Assembly: GCF_009380155.1 (NCBI RefSeq) | Contig: NZ_WHUV01000003.1 | Coordinates: forward strand, 434,001-498,000 | Origin: Pseudomonas piscis | Lineage (GTDB): Bacteria; Pseudomonadota; Gammaproteobacteria; Pseudomonadales; Pseudomonadaceae | Reading direction: 5' to 3' | DNA length: 64,000 bases | In this document: positions 46,641 through 55,031 of the stretch, piece after piece | Numbering within the stretch: position 1 is the first letter of the stretch | Layout: each line of letters starts with the position of its first letter | Notes under the pieces: generated by a model | The model's database searches: none | What the model saw: the letters and a program-made list of their open reading frames with translations, nothing else | Told to the model about the DNA's origin: nothing | Program-made: the position numbers and the translations under genes

Positions 46641-47729
46641 ATGAACACAGTTCTCAAAGGTATCATTCCTGGAATCATTGATACCCATCTCCACCAGTGG
46701 GATCCCCTCACAACACCTCGTGAAAGTTCAGCAGTTGCACGCATATATCCGTATGCACCCAAACTGATAGATAAGCTGACGCCTTGGGTCAAGGATCAGG
46801 GTACATGCGACTTCATCATTACCCCCAAGCATGTCGCAACACCGTATCTGCCCGAACAGTATGCAGCAGACGTGGCAGGTACCGTGGCTGCGGTCGGTGT
46901 AGCCGTGACGGCTGCCGTTCATGTAGAGGCAGGTTGGCACGCGAAAAATCCGTCAGACGAAACCGTCTGGCTAGAGACTCTGCCCTTTGAGCAACAGGGC
47001 CGGCCAAGATTGGCGGGTATTGTTGGCAGAGCAGATCCGCGCAAGGCTGATTTTGCGAGCACGCTGGATGCCCATGCCCGAGCCAGTACTCGTTTTCGGG
47101 GTATTCGCTGCTTGACCAGTTGGCATGATGACCCTGGGGTCAAACGCTGGATCGCGGACGAGAAAGTATTGGCGTCCCGCGAATTCCTGCTGGGCTTCGC
47201 GGAACTCGCAAAGCGTGGCCTGACCTTTGATGCCTATGTTTACAGCACTCAGCTTCGTGAGGTGGTGACGCTGGCAAGGGAATATCCGGAGACCACCATC
47301 ATTCTGGATCATTACGCCACGCCTGTTGGCTGGCTCGGTCCAATGGGGCGCTACACAGGTCGCTCGCGTTCAGCACAAGCTGACATCTTCGCGCATTGGT
47401 GCGACGCCATGGCGGAGGTCGCCCAGTTCCCCAACATTATCTCCAAGCAGTCCGGTCTGGCGTTCCCGATGCTGGGTCTGAAGCAGGTAGGAATAGCTCG
47501 CGCCGCTTTAGCCGAGCGGGTAGCCCCGATGGTGGAGCATGCCGTCAACGTGTTCGGCGAAAACCGGATCATGTTTGGCTCCAATTTTCCGGTCGACAAA
47601 TCCATTGCGTCCTACTCAACAATAGTAGGGGCATTGGCCGACATTCTCGCGCCGCGAGGACCGGAGTTATTGCGCAAGCTCTTTCATGACAATGCGGTCG
47701 ATGTATATCGACTTTCGACCGAGGCTTGA
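46641..47729 (+). CDS. Amidohydrolase-2 family TIM-barrel metal enzyme
   Basis: 362 residues from ATG 46641. The N-terminal metal motif IIDTHLHQWD places H16 and H18 on strand 1. AAVHVEAGW, TTIILDHYATPVGW and MFGSNFPVDKS complete the family pattern, the final Asp region being usual for strand 8. Members are lactonases, hydrolases or non-oxidative decarboxylases (for example 4-sulfomuconolactonase and 2-pyrone-4,6-dicarboxylate lactonase). A lactone or cyclic-diketone hydrolysis step would fit, but this is inference. Cotranscribed with the SDR (31-base gap) and the CoA transferase (46-base gap). Confidence 0.88.
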   Translation: MNTVLKGIIPGIIDTHLHQWDPLTTPRESSAVARIYPYAPKLIDKLTPWVKDQGTCDFIITPKHVATPYLPEQYAADVAGTVAAVGVAVTAAVHVEAGWHAKNPSDETVWLETLPFEQQGRPRLAGIVGRADPRKADFASTLDAHARASTRFRGIRCLTSWHDDPGVKRWIADEKVLASREFLLGFAELAKRGLTFDAYVYSTQLREVVTLAREYPETTIILDHYATPVGWLGPMGRYTGRSRSAQADIFAHWCDAMAEVAQFPNIISKQSGLAFPMLGLKQVGIARAALAERVAPMVEHAVNVFGENRIMFGSNFPVDKSIASYSTIVGALADILAPRGPELLRKLFHDNAVDVYRLSTEA

Positions 47730-47775
47730 AGCAATCCCGACGTTTCTCCCGGCTAGCTAGAATAGGATTTCATTC

Positions 47776-50289
47776 ATGAGCAATGTGATCGATACCTCGC
47801 CCGACTCCCGCACCACCTCGCCATTACACGGACTTAGGGTACTGGATTTTGGCCACTTCATCGCTGGGCCGCTGGCAGGTGTTTTTCTTGCCGATCAGGG
47901 CGCTGAAGTCATCAGCATTGTCCGACCTGGCACAAAGAGCTGGGATGCGACCACCCAGGAAACACTGAGTCGCGGCAAACAGATCATTGAAGTGGATCTC
48001 AAGACAGCGGAGGGCCTTGCTCGGGTGTTGGCATTAGTGCCCGACTGCGACGTGATCATCGAGAACTTTCGACCCGGTGTTATGGACAGACTCGGACTAG
48101 GCCACGAAGTCCTTAAGTCTATCAATCCCGGCATCGTTTACGTGTCACTTCCCGGTTACAGCCGGCACGATCCGCGTGCCTCACAGCGCGCATGGGATTC
48201 GACGCTGCTGGCGGCTTCCGGTCTGTTCACAGACTCAGCTATTGCCGGGGCCGGACTGGACTTGCCCCCGACACATAGCTCGCTGCCGCTTGCTTCGGTC
48301 TATGCCGGAGTGTGCGGGGCTCTCGCTGCTCTTGCCGCCATATATGGACGGTTGAAGCACGGTCAGGGAGACAGCATTGAAGTGCCGTTGATGGATGCCG
48401 TTATGACATCAGCCGCTGGGGTCCTGTTCATGATTCACGACCAGCCCAAACGATACAACGTACCTCCGTTGCGCAGAAAGACTGTCGAATCAATCTCCTT
48501 GCGCAAGGTGCCGGACGTTATGGCAAATCTGCTTCACAAGAAGGCGGACGGAATGTTGCCACCATTCTTTCGCAACTATCGCTGCAAGGATGGCGAGCTT
48601 CTGATGTTGTGCTTGGTCGACAATGCAAGCCAGGTTGACAAGTTGCTGAAGTTGACGGGCTTGCAGGAGGCAGCAGAAGCACTCGGCTTTGTGCAGGGCG
48701 ACGTATTCGATATCCCCTCCTCCAAGAACAACCTCAATGCTTATCGGGGATTGTCGACGCTCTGGAAAAAACTTGCTCGGCTCCTAGAGGAGCGTTTTGC
48801 CACGGATACTGCGGACGCTTGGGCTGAAATCTTGTTGAGTGGGGGAGTTCCGGCCACCCGACAATTTACCACCACTGAATGGGTGGCGACCTCGGTTATG
48901 AAGACAAGCGGTATTGTCCTTGAGGAACGTGATGCTCAAGGCCGTATAGTCTACCGGCCAGCGCCGCAAATCGATGTGCGGGGTGAGAACATCGAGACTC
49001 CCATCAGACAGCCTGCCGCGCGCGATAGAGTCTCTGGTTGGACCTCCATCAGGACGTTTGAACCACAAAGCGTGATCAATGAAGACACCTATCGTGGTCA
49101 GCCATTGGAAGGGGTCAAGGTTCTCGATCTGTGCAACGTGATTGCCGGTCCGACCGCCGGACGCGCCCTGGCCGAACTGGGTGCCGAAGTACTGCACGTC
49201 AGCGCTGTGAGGCCGAAGATGGGGCCTCGCCAGACGCTGGTCTATGGCATCGAGGTCAATCAGGGCAAGCGTGATCTGGCCTGTGACCTGCATACCAGCC
49301 AGGGGCGCGAAATCATGAATCGTCTGCTGCCGACAATGGATGTGCTGCTCTACAACAAGCCTCCCCAATCCGCTAAACGGCTGGGTGCTGCGCCGGAACA
49401 GGTTCATGCAGTCAATCCACGCACCATCGTGACGGCTTTAACCGCCTTCAGCGGTGTGATACCCGGTGGATGGGAAAGTCGGCCGGGCTATGACCCCATC
49501 CTTCAGGGCATTTCCGGAATCATGCGTCGCTTTGGAGGTGAAGGTGCTCCGAAAGTGCACGGTATAGCCTCCTGCATTGACTACTTTACCGGCTTTTCCG
49601 CCGCCTTCGGGACGCTGGTAGGCCTGCTTGCGCGTGCGAGAGGCAGTACGAGACTCGTTGTCCGAACCTCCCTTTGTCGATCCGCTGGTTGGGTGCAAAT
49701 TCCGTTTGTTGGACGCCCTCACATGCATCCGACAACCGCAGGTATGCTCGAACGCGGAAACAACCCTCTGGATCGGATTTACCCTACACGGGATGGTTGG
49801 GTTCATATTGCAGCGCCGCATGAGGATTGGGCACAGATTCGATCAGCAGCGGGAGAAGATTCCCCACTAAACGGTGATGATGTTATTGGATGTTGGCTGT
49901 CACGGCGCATGAAGGGTTCTTCGACGGAACAGGCCGTTACTTGGGCCATGTCGGTAGGCTTTACCGCACAAGCCGTAATGTCGGCCAGAACATTGCGACG
50001 AAACGTGGAAACAGGGTCCTATGCCAGGATGCTCATTCCGGCAACGCTACCCTCCGGCCGTCTGCGACAATTCGATCATCCCTCGAACGAGCGCTATATT
50101 CTGCCCGAGGCACTCTGGTGGAGGCCCTCCCAGGGCCGTCTTCAGCTCCAGCCCGCACCTGGGCCGGGCGAGCATTCACGTAGCATCCTGCAGGAACTGG
50201 GTTACGACAACGAGGCGATCGACAGCTTGCTACATGCCGGCATCGTTGCGGAGCGGTGGTTTGATGGCGCACGCTATCTACCCGACTGA
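47776..50289 (+). CDS. Double-domain class III (CaiB/BaiF) CoA transferase
   Basis: 837 residues from ATG 47776. Two tandem CaiB/BaiF domains: the first begins LHGLRVLDFGHFIAGPLAGV (17-36), the second LEGVKVLDLCNVIAGPTAGR (444-463). In the class III family a conserved Asp carries the acyl intermediate. Domain 2 keeps it in SCIDYFTGFSAA as D602, while the aligned place in domain 1 (LPLASVYAG) seems to have Ala (A173). Length, layout and D602 resemble what I recall of the DMSP CoA-transferase/lyase DddD, but none of the usual ddd partners is present. It should activate an organic acid as its CoA ester. Last gene of the operon; the right direct repeat starts 16 bases after its stop. Confidence 0.88.
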   Translation: MSNVIDTSPDSRTTSPLHGLRVLDFGHFIAGPLAGVFLADQGAEVISIVRPGTKSWDATTQETLSRGKQIIEVDLKTAEGLARVLALVPDCDVIIENFRPGVMDRLGLGHEVLKSINPGIVYVSLPGYSRHDPRASQRAWDSTLLAASGLFTDSAIAGAGLDLPPTHSSLPLASVYAGVCGALAALAAIYGRLKHGQGDSIEVPLMDAVMTSAAGVLFMIHDQPKRYNVPPLRRKTVESISLRKVPDVMANLLHKKADGMLPPFFRNYRCKDGELLMLCLVDNASQVDKLLKLTGLQEAAEALGFVQGDVFDIPSSKNNLNAYRGLSTLWKKLARLLEERFATDTADAWAEILLSGGVPATRQFTTTEWVATSVMKTSGIVLEERDAQGRIVYRPAPQIDVRGENIETPIRQPAARDRVSGWTSIRTFEPQSVINEDTYRGQPLEGVKVLDLCNVIAGPTAGRALAELGAEVLHVSAVRPKMGPRQTLVYGIEVNQGKRDLACDLHTSQGREIMNRLLPTMDVLLYNKPPQSAKRLGAAPEQVHAVNPRTIVTALTAFSGVIPGGWESRPGYDPILQGISGIMRRFGGEGAPKVHGIASCIDYFTGFSAAFGTLVGLLARARGSTRLVVRTSLCRSAGWVQIPFVGRPHMHPTTAGMLERGNNPLDRIYPTRDGWVHIAAPHEDWAQIRSAAGEDSPLNGDDVIGCWLSRRMKGSSTEQAVTWAMSVGFTAQAVMSARTLRRNVETGSYARMLIPATLPSGRLRQFDHPSNERYILPEALWWRPSQGRLQLQPAPGPGEHSRSILQELGYDNEAIDSLLHAGIVAERWFDGARYLPD

Positions 50290-50304
50290 ATTTAGGACCA
50301 CCAT

Positions 50305-50491
50305 ATAGCCCACTGCCGGCCCCGGTCAGTGGGTTTTTTCGTTCAAGCGGTCAACAAATCAGCTTCGCCTTAGCGCGAGCTGGTCCAACTCGATGCTCTT
50401 ATCAGGAATCCTTGTGCAAACATCGACTTGCTGATGTCCGGCGCCGATCAGTCGCTCACAGTTCATCCTGCCGATGCCGACATTCCTGAAG
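50305..50491. repeat. Right 187-bp direct repeat of the island
   Basis: The partner of 41824-42010, same orientation and length, beginning ATAGCCCACTG. Just before it CCACCATAT copies the tRNA-Lys 3' end, so this side probably represents the old sequence downstream of the tRNA. Confidence 0.92.
50309..50339 (+). terminator. Terminator in the right repeat
   Basis: CCCACTG and CAGTGGG around CCGG/CCGG, then TTTTTT. It can end the CoA-transferase operon. Confidence 0.82.
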
Positions 50492-50909
50492 CTGAACGAA
50501 GCTGAGCGTTTAGCTAGCTGTCAATTCCACCGGAAACTGCCGATGGCGCTTCTATCCGGTAAGAGATCCATCAGAGCTGCTGGCTCAAACGAATCCTCTA
50601 TCGACCGGCTGGGCGGTATTCAGAGTGTGCTGGAGGCTTGAATTGGGCAGTGCTGATAGCTCCAGCCAGATGACATTTTCCCAATCCCGCCTAGGCGATG
50701 GGCCCGATATCCTGCGCTCCGTCGGCGTCATGCAGACCAGGCGGTGGCATGGCCAGTGCCCAAAGCCTGCCGGGCAATGGAGACGGTCTGTGCGAGCGGC
50801 AAGATAAACCAGTGACGAGGCTGTAGAGTGGCCCCCTCTATCGGTTTGGGGGCACAGCATGGCTGCCCTGTACCGCAAACATCTTTTGCACTGGCGGAAT
50901 ACATCATCA
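50492..50909. other. Intergenic stretch right of the island
   Basis: 418 bases with no supportable gene; frames are short and broken by stops. It is probably the scar between the island and the next gene. Confidence 0.5.
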
Positions 50910-51206
50910 ATGACTGATCAGTTGATCTCGACATTCATCGAGAAGTGGCTGGATTTTGACCTGCAACTGCGTGAAAAACGCGGCCTCGATTGTGATTCGC
51001 TCGAGGTGCTGATGGACTTGCTGGAGCAGATCGAGATCGGGCTGGAGGGGCAGGGCAGCATTCCCAAGAACCTGGCGGGGATCTTCCTCGATATGTGGGG
51101 CTCGATGACGAGCAGCGCCGATATGTACGATCAGGATATGCAAAGCAAGATCTATCAGGCGGCCGATCATCTGGCCGATTGTGCCAGGGGCATCTGTATG
51201 GGGTGA
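50910..51206 (+). CDS. Small acidic helical protein, unknown
   Basis: 98 residues from ATG 50910; the frame opens 17 codons earlier, but that part lacks protein character and no clear ribosome site supports either start. Leucine- and acid-rich helices (LISTFIEKWLDFDLQLREKR, LEVLMDLLEQIEIGLEGQG), no signal peptide, no membrane helix. Size, acidity and position beside an island boundary would suit an immunity-type or adaptor protein, but no toxin gene is adjacent and I recognise no family. Confidence 0.6.
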   Translation: MTDQLISTFIEKWLDFDLQLREKRGLDCDSLEVLMDLLEQIEIGLEGQGSIPKNLAGIFLDMWGSMTSSADMYDQDMQSKIYQAADHLADCARGICMG

Positions 51207-51463
51207 TCTGCGGACGGATATCTCCATGTCGAAGCAAAAATCTTCCTTGCTGGCATCGTGCTAGAGAGTGGCGGCTGGTTTCCTGCGCACCAGGTTCATG
51301 ACACTGCTCTGGGACAGGAAAAAGCTCCGACCAAACATCGAGATCGAGTGCGCTCGCATCTGCAAGTCATCCGGCGCACTCTGGCAAATATTGCGCTGCG
51401 CGCCCCAAGCCAGTGATCATGGCCGTTCGAGGTTCCATACCAACGCCTATCAAGGATCGATAC

Positions 51464-52507
51464 ATGAAACTGTCCTGGCCGCGTTTTACCCTGCCCGCCG
51501 CACTGCTTCTCTCTCTTTCCCTTTCTGGCTGCGTGTCCGACCTCGGTTCGGGCGCTTATGTCACCCAGGACGATCTGCGTTACGCGCAGTTGCTGGACCA
51601 GGTGGACGCGGCGCTGAAGGCGAACATGGCGGTGGTGCTGGTGGCCGACGTGATGCCGCACAAGTCGCTGAGCGATGCGCTGACCATGACCCAGTGGACG
51701 CCGACAGCGATCTGGGAATACGAGAAGGACCCGAAGGTGACCTTCGGCCGCAAGTTCCAGACCAACGAGTTGCAGAGAAAGCCTGGCGAGACCTACCTGT
51801 TCAAGGCCTTCGAGGTGCATATCCTGCCCCCCGGCAAATACCTGCTGACCGGTGGCAACGACTACCAGATCCACGGCTTGCTCGACCAGATCGGCGCCCG
51901 TAGCGGCCCGCCCGGTTCGGGTCGTGGCGCCAATGGCACCGCCTACCTGTCCCCCGAGCTCTATCGCGAGTACTACCGGGAAGAGGTCTGGAAGGACGCC
52001 ACCTATGGCAGCGAGATCAAGACCGAGAAGGTCTGTACCACCGTGCACGTGGCGTCTGGCGCCTGCGTGGCCTGGGGCGAGCAGCAATATACCCAGACGA
52101 CGCAGGGCTCTGGGGCCGGGTATTACCAACAGACCGATTCCCGCGATGTGCCGTCGATCAAGGTCCAGGCGCGCCTGCCGGTCGACAAGGCGCTGGCCAG
52201 CTTCACCCTCCAGGGCGGGCAATTGCTGCTGGCCCCGCGCATGCACCTCAAGACTCCTGGCTACAAGTACCAGCAGTCCAAGTGCCGGGCGATCGATCCG
52301 AAGAAGATCGAGTGTCCGCTGGACAACCTGACCGTCTACACCTGGCCGGCGCCCATGAGCTTTACGCAGAATCTCATCGAGCAACGGGTCCTGAGCGACA
52401 AGCACCGGCAACTGCTGTCCAGGCTCCAGCCCATGCAGATCACGCCGCTGGGCAAGCAAGGCATGGAAGACCCGATCTGGGGCGTACCGTTGTCGTTGTC
52501 CAAATAG
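51464..52507 (+). CDS. Predicted lipoprotein, paralogue of the protein at 57935-58969
   Basis: 347 residues from ATG 51464, with AAGGA upstream. Lipoprotein signal ending in LSLSGC, so it is probably lipidated at that Cys and exported. The mature part shares blocks with the second lipoprotein: ILPPGKYLLTGGNDYQIHG, VCTTVHVASGACVAW, HLKTPGYKYQQSKC and GMEDPIWGVPLSLSK. Conserved Cys residues at matching places may form disulfides. I do not know a function. It is monocistronic, with an 11-bp stem-loop downstream. Confidence 0.8.
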   Translation: MKLSWPRFTLPAALLLSLSLSGCVSDLGSGAYVTQDDLRYAQLLDQVDAALKANMAVVLVADVMPHKSLSDALTMTQWTPTAIWEYEKDPKVTFGRKFQTNELQRKPGETYLFKAFEVHILPPGKYLLTGGNDYQIHGLLDQIGARSGPPGSGRGANGTAYLSPELYREYYREEVWKDATYGSEIKTEKVCTTVHVASGACVAWGEQQYTQTTQGSGAGYYQQTDSRDVPSIKVQARLPVDKALASFTLQGGQLLLAPRMHLKTPGYKYQQSKCRAIDPKKIECPLDNLTVYTWPAPMSFTQNLIEQRVLSDKHRQLLSRLQPMQITPLGKQGMEDPIWGVPLSLSK

Positions 52508-52522
52508 CGGCGTCGAGCCCAG

Positions 52523-52558
52523 GCCCTTCAAGGCCGCCGCAAGACGACCTTGAAGGGC
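52523..52558. terminator. Long stem-loop downstream of the lipoprotein gene
   Basis: GCCCTTCAAGG and CCTTGAAGGGC are perfect 11-base arms with a 14-base loop. No immediate T-run, though one occurs at 52584. It lies between the convergent lipoprotein and hpaI-type genes. Confidence 0.55.
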
Positions 52559-52721
52559 TTGCCAGCGCAGTGCAAAGGCCGGGTTTTTTTCATCTGCCCC
52601 GGCCCTGGCAGCAGGTCCTTTCGCTTCCCTTCGCCAGGTTCTGTCTCGAGTACCGGGGCAATCTCCACCCGCAGCAATCATCGGGGCATCGACCCGCAGG
52701 CCGGGTATCCCGGTCCCGGGG

Positions 52722-53486
52722 TCAAGGCACCTGCCCAAATGCTTCCCTGAGTGCCTTGGCGCCACTCACCAGCAACCCCACATCGGAGCCCACGGCGACA
52801 AACACGGCACCCAGCTGCAGGTAGCGCCGGGCCATGGCCGCGTCGCTGGTAAGAATCCCTGGGGCCTTGCCGGCCGCGCGGATTTCCCGGATGGCCCCTG
52901 CGATGGCGTCCTGCACCTCGGGATGTGCCGGGTTGCCCAGGTGACCGAGGGAGGCGGCCAGGTCGGCAGGCCCGATGAACACGCCATCGACCCCCGGGAC
53001 CCTGGCAATCTCCGCCAAGGCCTGGATGCCGGCCCGGCTTTCCACTTGCACCAGGGTGCAAATCTGTTCATCGGCCATCGCCAGGTAGCCGGGGATCTGC
53101 TGCCATCGCGAGGCGCGGGCCAATGCCGCTCCCACGCCGCGGATGCCATGGGGAGGGTAGCGGGTGGCGGCAACGATACTGGCCGCCTGCTCGGCGCTTT
53201 CCACCATGGGAACCAGTAACGTCTGGGCCCCCAGGTCGAGCAAGTGCTTGATCTCCACGGCATCGTCGCTGGCCGCCCGGACCACCGCATGGGTAGGGGA
53301 CGCCGCCAGGCACTGCAACTGGGCGAGGGTCGATTGCAGCGTATTGGGAGCATGTTCGTTGTCGATCACCAACCAGTCATAACCGGTGCCCCCGAGCATT
53401 TCCGCGGTGTACCCGTTGGCCAGGCCGAGCCACAGGCCGATCAGGGGAGCCCCCGTCACCAGGGCCTGCTTGAATTCGTTATGCAT
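52722..53486 (-). CDS. hpaI: HpcH/HpaI family class II pyruvate aldolase
   Basis: 254 residues from ATG 53486, with AGGAG 6-7 nt upstream. The catalytic His45 (IDNEHAPN) and Arg70 (AVVRAA) keep the E. coli HpaI numbers, and metal ligands E148 (QVESRAG) and D174 (GPADLAAS) are in place. It cleaves 4-hydroxy-2-oxoheptanedioate (or related 4-hydroxy-2-oxo acids) to pyruvate and an aldehyde. Last gene of the minus-strand operon behind HpaH, so the pair would run the last two steps of a meta-cleavage route. Confidence 0.9.
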   Translation of the reverse strand: MHNEFKQALVTGAPLIGLWLGLANGYTAEMLGGTGYDWLVIDNEHAPNTLQSTLAQLQCLAASPTHAVVRAASDDAVEIKHLLDLGAQTLLVPMVESAEQAASIVAATRYPPHGIRGVGAALARASRWQQIPGYLAMADEQICTLVQVESRAGIQALAEIARVPGVDGVFIGPADLAASLGHLGNPAHPEVQDAIAGAIREIRAAGKAPGILTSDAAMARRYLQLGAVFVAVGSDVGLLVSGAKALREAFGQVP

Positions 53487-53510
53487 GACTATCTCCTGCA
53501 CATGCAGTGC

Positions 53511-54314
53511 TCAGATAAAACGGCAGCCCACGCTGCCCAATGGACCGAAGTCGGCGTGGAATGTATCGCCGGCCTCCGCCCGCACCGGGCGAGTGAAGGA
53601 GCCGGACAGCACGATGTGTCCTTTCTCCAGGGCGGTGTCGAATACCGCCAGGCGCCGGGAGAGCCAGGCAACGCCGTTGGCCGGATGGTTCAGCACGCCT
53701 GCCGCCAGGCCGGTTTCCTCTATCACGCCGTTGCGCAGGAGCATGGCGCCGATCCAGCGCAGGTCCAGGTCGTCGACGCGCACCGGGCGCCCGCCGAGGA
53801 TGATCCCGGCATTGGCGGCGTTGTCGGAAATGGTATCGACCACCTTGCGTGGCCGCTGGGTGTCGCCGTCGAGCTGTTCCGAACGTGCATCGATGATCTC
53901 CAGCGCCGGCACGACATAGCGCGTCGCATCCAGCACATCCAGCATCGTCACCTCCGGCCCCGCCAGGCGACGATCGAGGATGAAGGCCAGTTCGACCTCG
54001 ACCCGGGGCAATATCAGGCGCTCGCGGGCAATCTCGCCGCCATCGGGCCAGAGCATGTCGTCGAGCAGCACGCCGTAGTCGGGCTCGTCGATCTGCGAGG
54101 CCATCTGCATCGCCCTGGAGGTCAGGCCGATCTTGTGCCCGATGATCCTCCGGCCACGGCCCAGTTTCGTCTCGACCCAGGCACGCTGGATGGCGTAGGC
54201 ATCGGCGATGGTCATGTCCGGATGGCTCAGGGAGAGCTGGCGAATCTGTTCGCGCGAGCGTTCGGCGGCATCCAGGCGATTGGCGCATTCCTGTATTTCA
54301 TGGGCATTCAGCAT
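53511..54314 (-). CDS. hpaH: 2-Oxo-hept-3-ene-1,7-dioate hydratase
   Basis: 267 residues from ATG 54314, the length of E. coli HpaH. GHKIGLTSRAMQMASQI, DTISDNAANAGIILGGRP, LRNGVIEETGLAAGVLNHPA and ANGVAWLSRRLAVFD match that family closely. It adds water to 2-oxohept-3-enedioate, giving the HpaI substrate. Its ATG overlaps the flavin reductase stop by 7 bases. Confidence 0.93.
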   Translation of the reverse strand: MLNAHEIQECANRLDAAERSREQIRQLSLSHPDMTIADAYAIQRAWVETKLGRGRRIIGHKIGLTSRAMQMASQIDEPDYGVLLDDMLWPDGGEIARERLILPRVEVELAFILDRRLAGPEVTMLDVLDATRYVVPALEIIDARSEQLDGDTQRPRKVVDTISDNAANAGIILGGRPVRVDDLDLRWIGAMLLRNGVIEETGLAAGVLNHPANGVAWLSRRLAVFDTALEKGHIVLSGSFTRPVRAEAGDTFHADFGPLGSVGCRFI

Positions 54315-55012
54315 CGTTCTTTTGCGCCTGTTTGCGAGGTGGATGGTTCCCGCCATGCCAGCAGTTCCTGCTCTCGGCCCTGGGCCTTCAAGGACTGCCA
54401 GGCCTGTGGCGTCGGTGTCGGCATCTGGAAATCCGCAGACACTTCGCAGTACCAGCCGGGGCTGTGCAGCCGGCCGATCAAGGCCATGGACGTCGGGTCG
54501 ATGAACATGCGGGTCACGTCGATGATCGCTTCCTCGCACAGGTGCGTACCGACGATGTCGGCGAGGATGAAGGTACGCACGCCATCGATGTCGATCAGTT
54601 GGCGAACCCGGCACTCCATCGAGCAAGGGCTCGAGGCGATGCGTGGAATGCTCACTTGCTGGCCGGGCAGCATCTGCAGGCCGGCCTCGAGGGCCTCGTT
54701 GACCTGGGCATCGAAATCGATGGAGGTGACGGTCATGCGCCCGGCCATCGGGGCCGAGACCAGGTTAACCACGAACTCTCCACGCTCGATGATGTTGCGC
54801 GCGGTGTCCTTGGGTTCTCCCGAGCGCGAGCCGATGCACAGGCACAGCAGCGGTGGGTCTCCCGACATCACGTTGAAAAAGGAAAATGGTGCGACATTGA
54901 CCGCCCCCGATCCATCGCAGGAACTGACCCAGGCGATGGGGCGGGGGATCACGGTGGAGTGCACCAGGTTGCTGCGCTGCTCCGGGCTCAGCGCCTTCAT
55001 ATCAAAATACAT
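54308..55012 (-). CDS. Flavin reductase-like (split-barrel FMN-binding) protein
   Basis: 234 residues from ATG 55012. The DIM6/NTAB flavin fold: STVIPRPIAWVSSCDGSGAV, NVAPFSFFNVMSGDPPLLCL, DTARNIIERGEFVVNLVSAP. Some members supply reduced flavin to two-component monooxygenases, others act on their own substrates. No oxygenase subunit is adjacent. It lies in the operon between the VOC gene (19-base gap) and hpaH. Confidence 0.9.
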   Translation of the reverse strand: MYFDMKALSPEQRSNLVHSTVIPRPIAWVSSCDGSGAVNVAPFSFFNVMSGDPPLLCLCIGSRSGEPKDTARNIIERGEFVVNLVSAPMAGRMTVTSIDFDAQVNEALEAGLQMLPGQQVSIPRIASSPCSMECRVRQLIDIDGVRTFILADIVGTHLCEEAIIDVTRMFIDPTSMALIGRLHSPGWYCEVSADFQMPTPTPQAWQSLKAQGREQELLAWREPSTSQTGAKERC

Positions 55013-55031
55013 GGCTATGTCCTGAACGGTT

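Larger units (their letters stand above)
41708..50491. mobile_element. Genomic island downstream of tRNA-Lys
   Basis: The region between the tRNA 3' end and the right repeat differs from its surroundings: mixed codon use, lower GC by eye, long non-coding stretches, a regulator with its own operon, and no match to the conserved Pseudomonas order that continues up to tRNA-Lys. It is bounded by a 9-base repeat of the tRNA end (41708-41716 and 50299-50307) and by two direct repeats of 187 bp. No integrase or transposase gene is intact inside, so it is probably a non-autonomous or decayed element. Limits are inferred. Confidence 0.75.

Noticed and set aside
47776..50289. A firm call of dddD (DMSP lyase)
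   Set aside because: Resemblance rests on length, layout and one residue number recalled from memory; neighbours do not match a ddd cluster.
41824..50491. The paired repeats as terminal repeats of an insertion sequence or composite transposon
   Set aside because: They are direct rather than inverted, carry a terminator and a coding tail, and no transposase is present.
53244..55025. A 593-codon plus-strand frame across hpaI, hpaH and the flavin reductase
   Set aside because: It runs antisense to three overlapping, well-supported genes.
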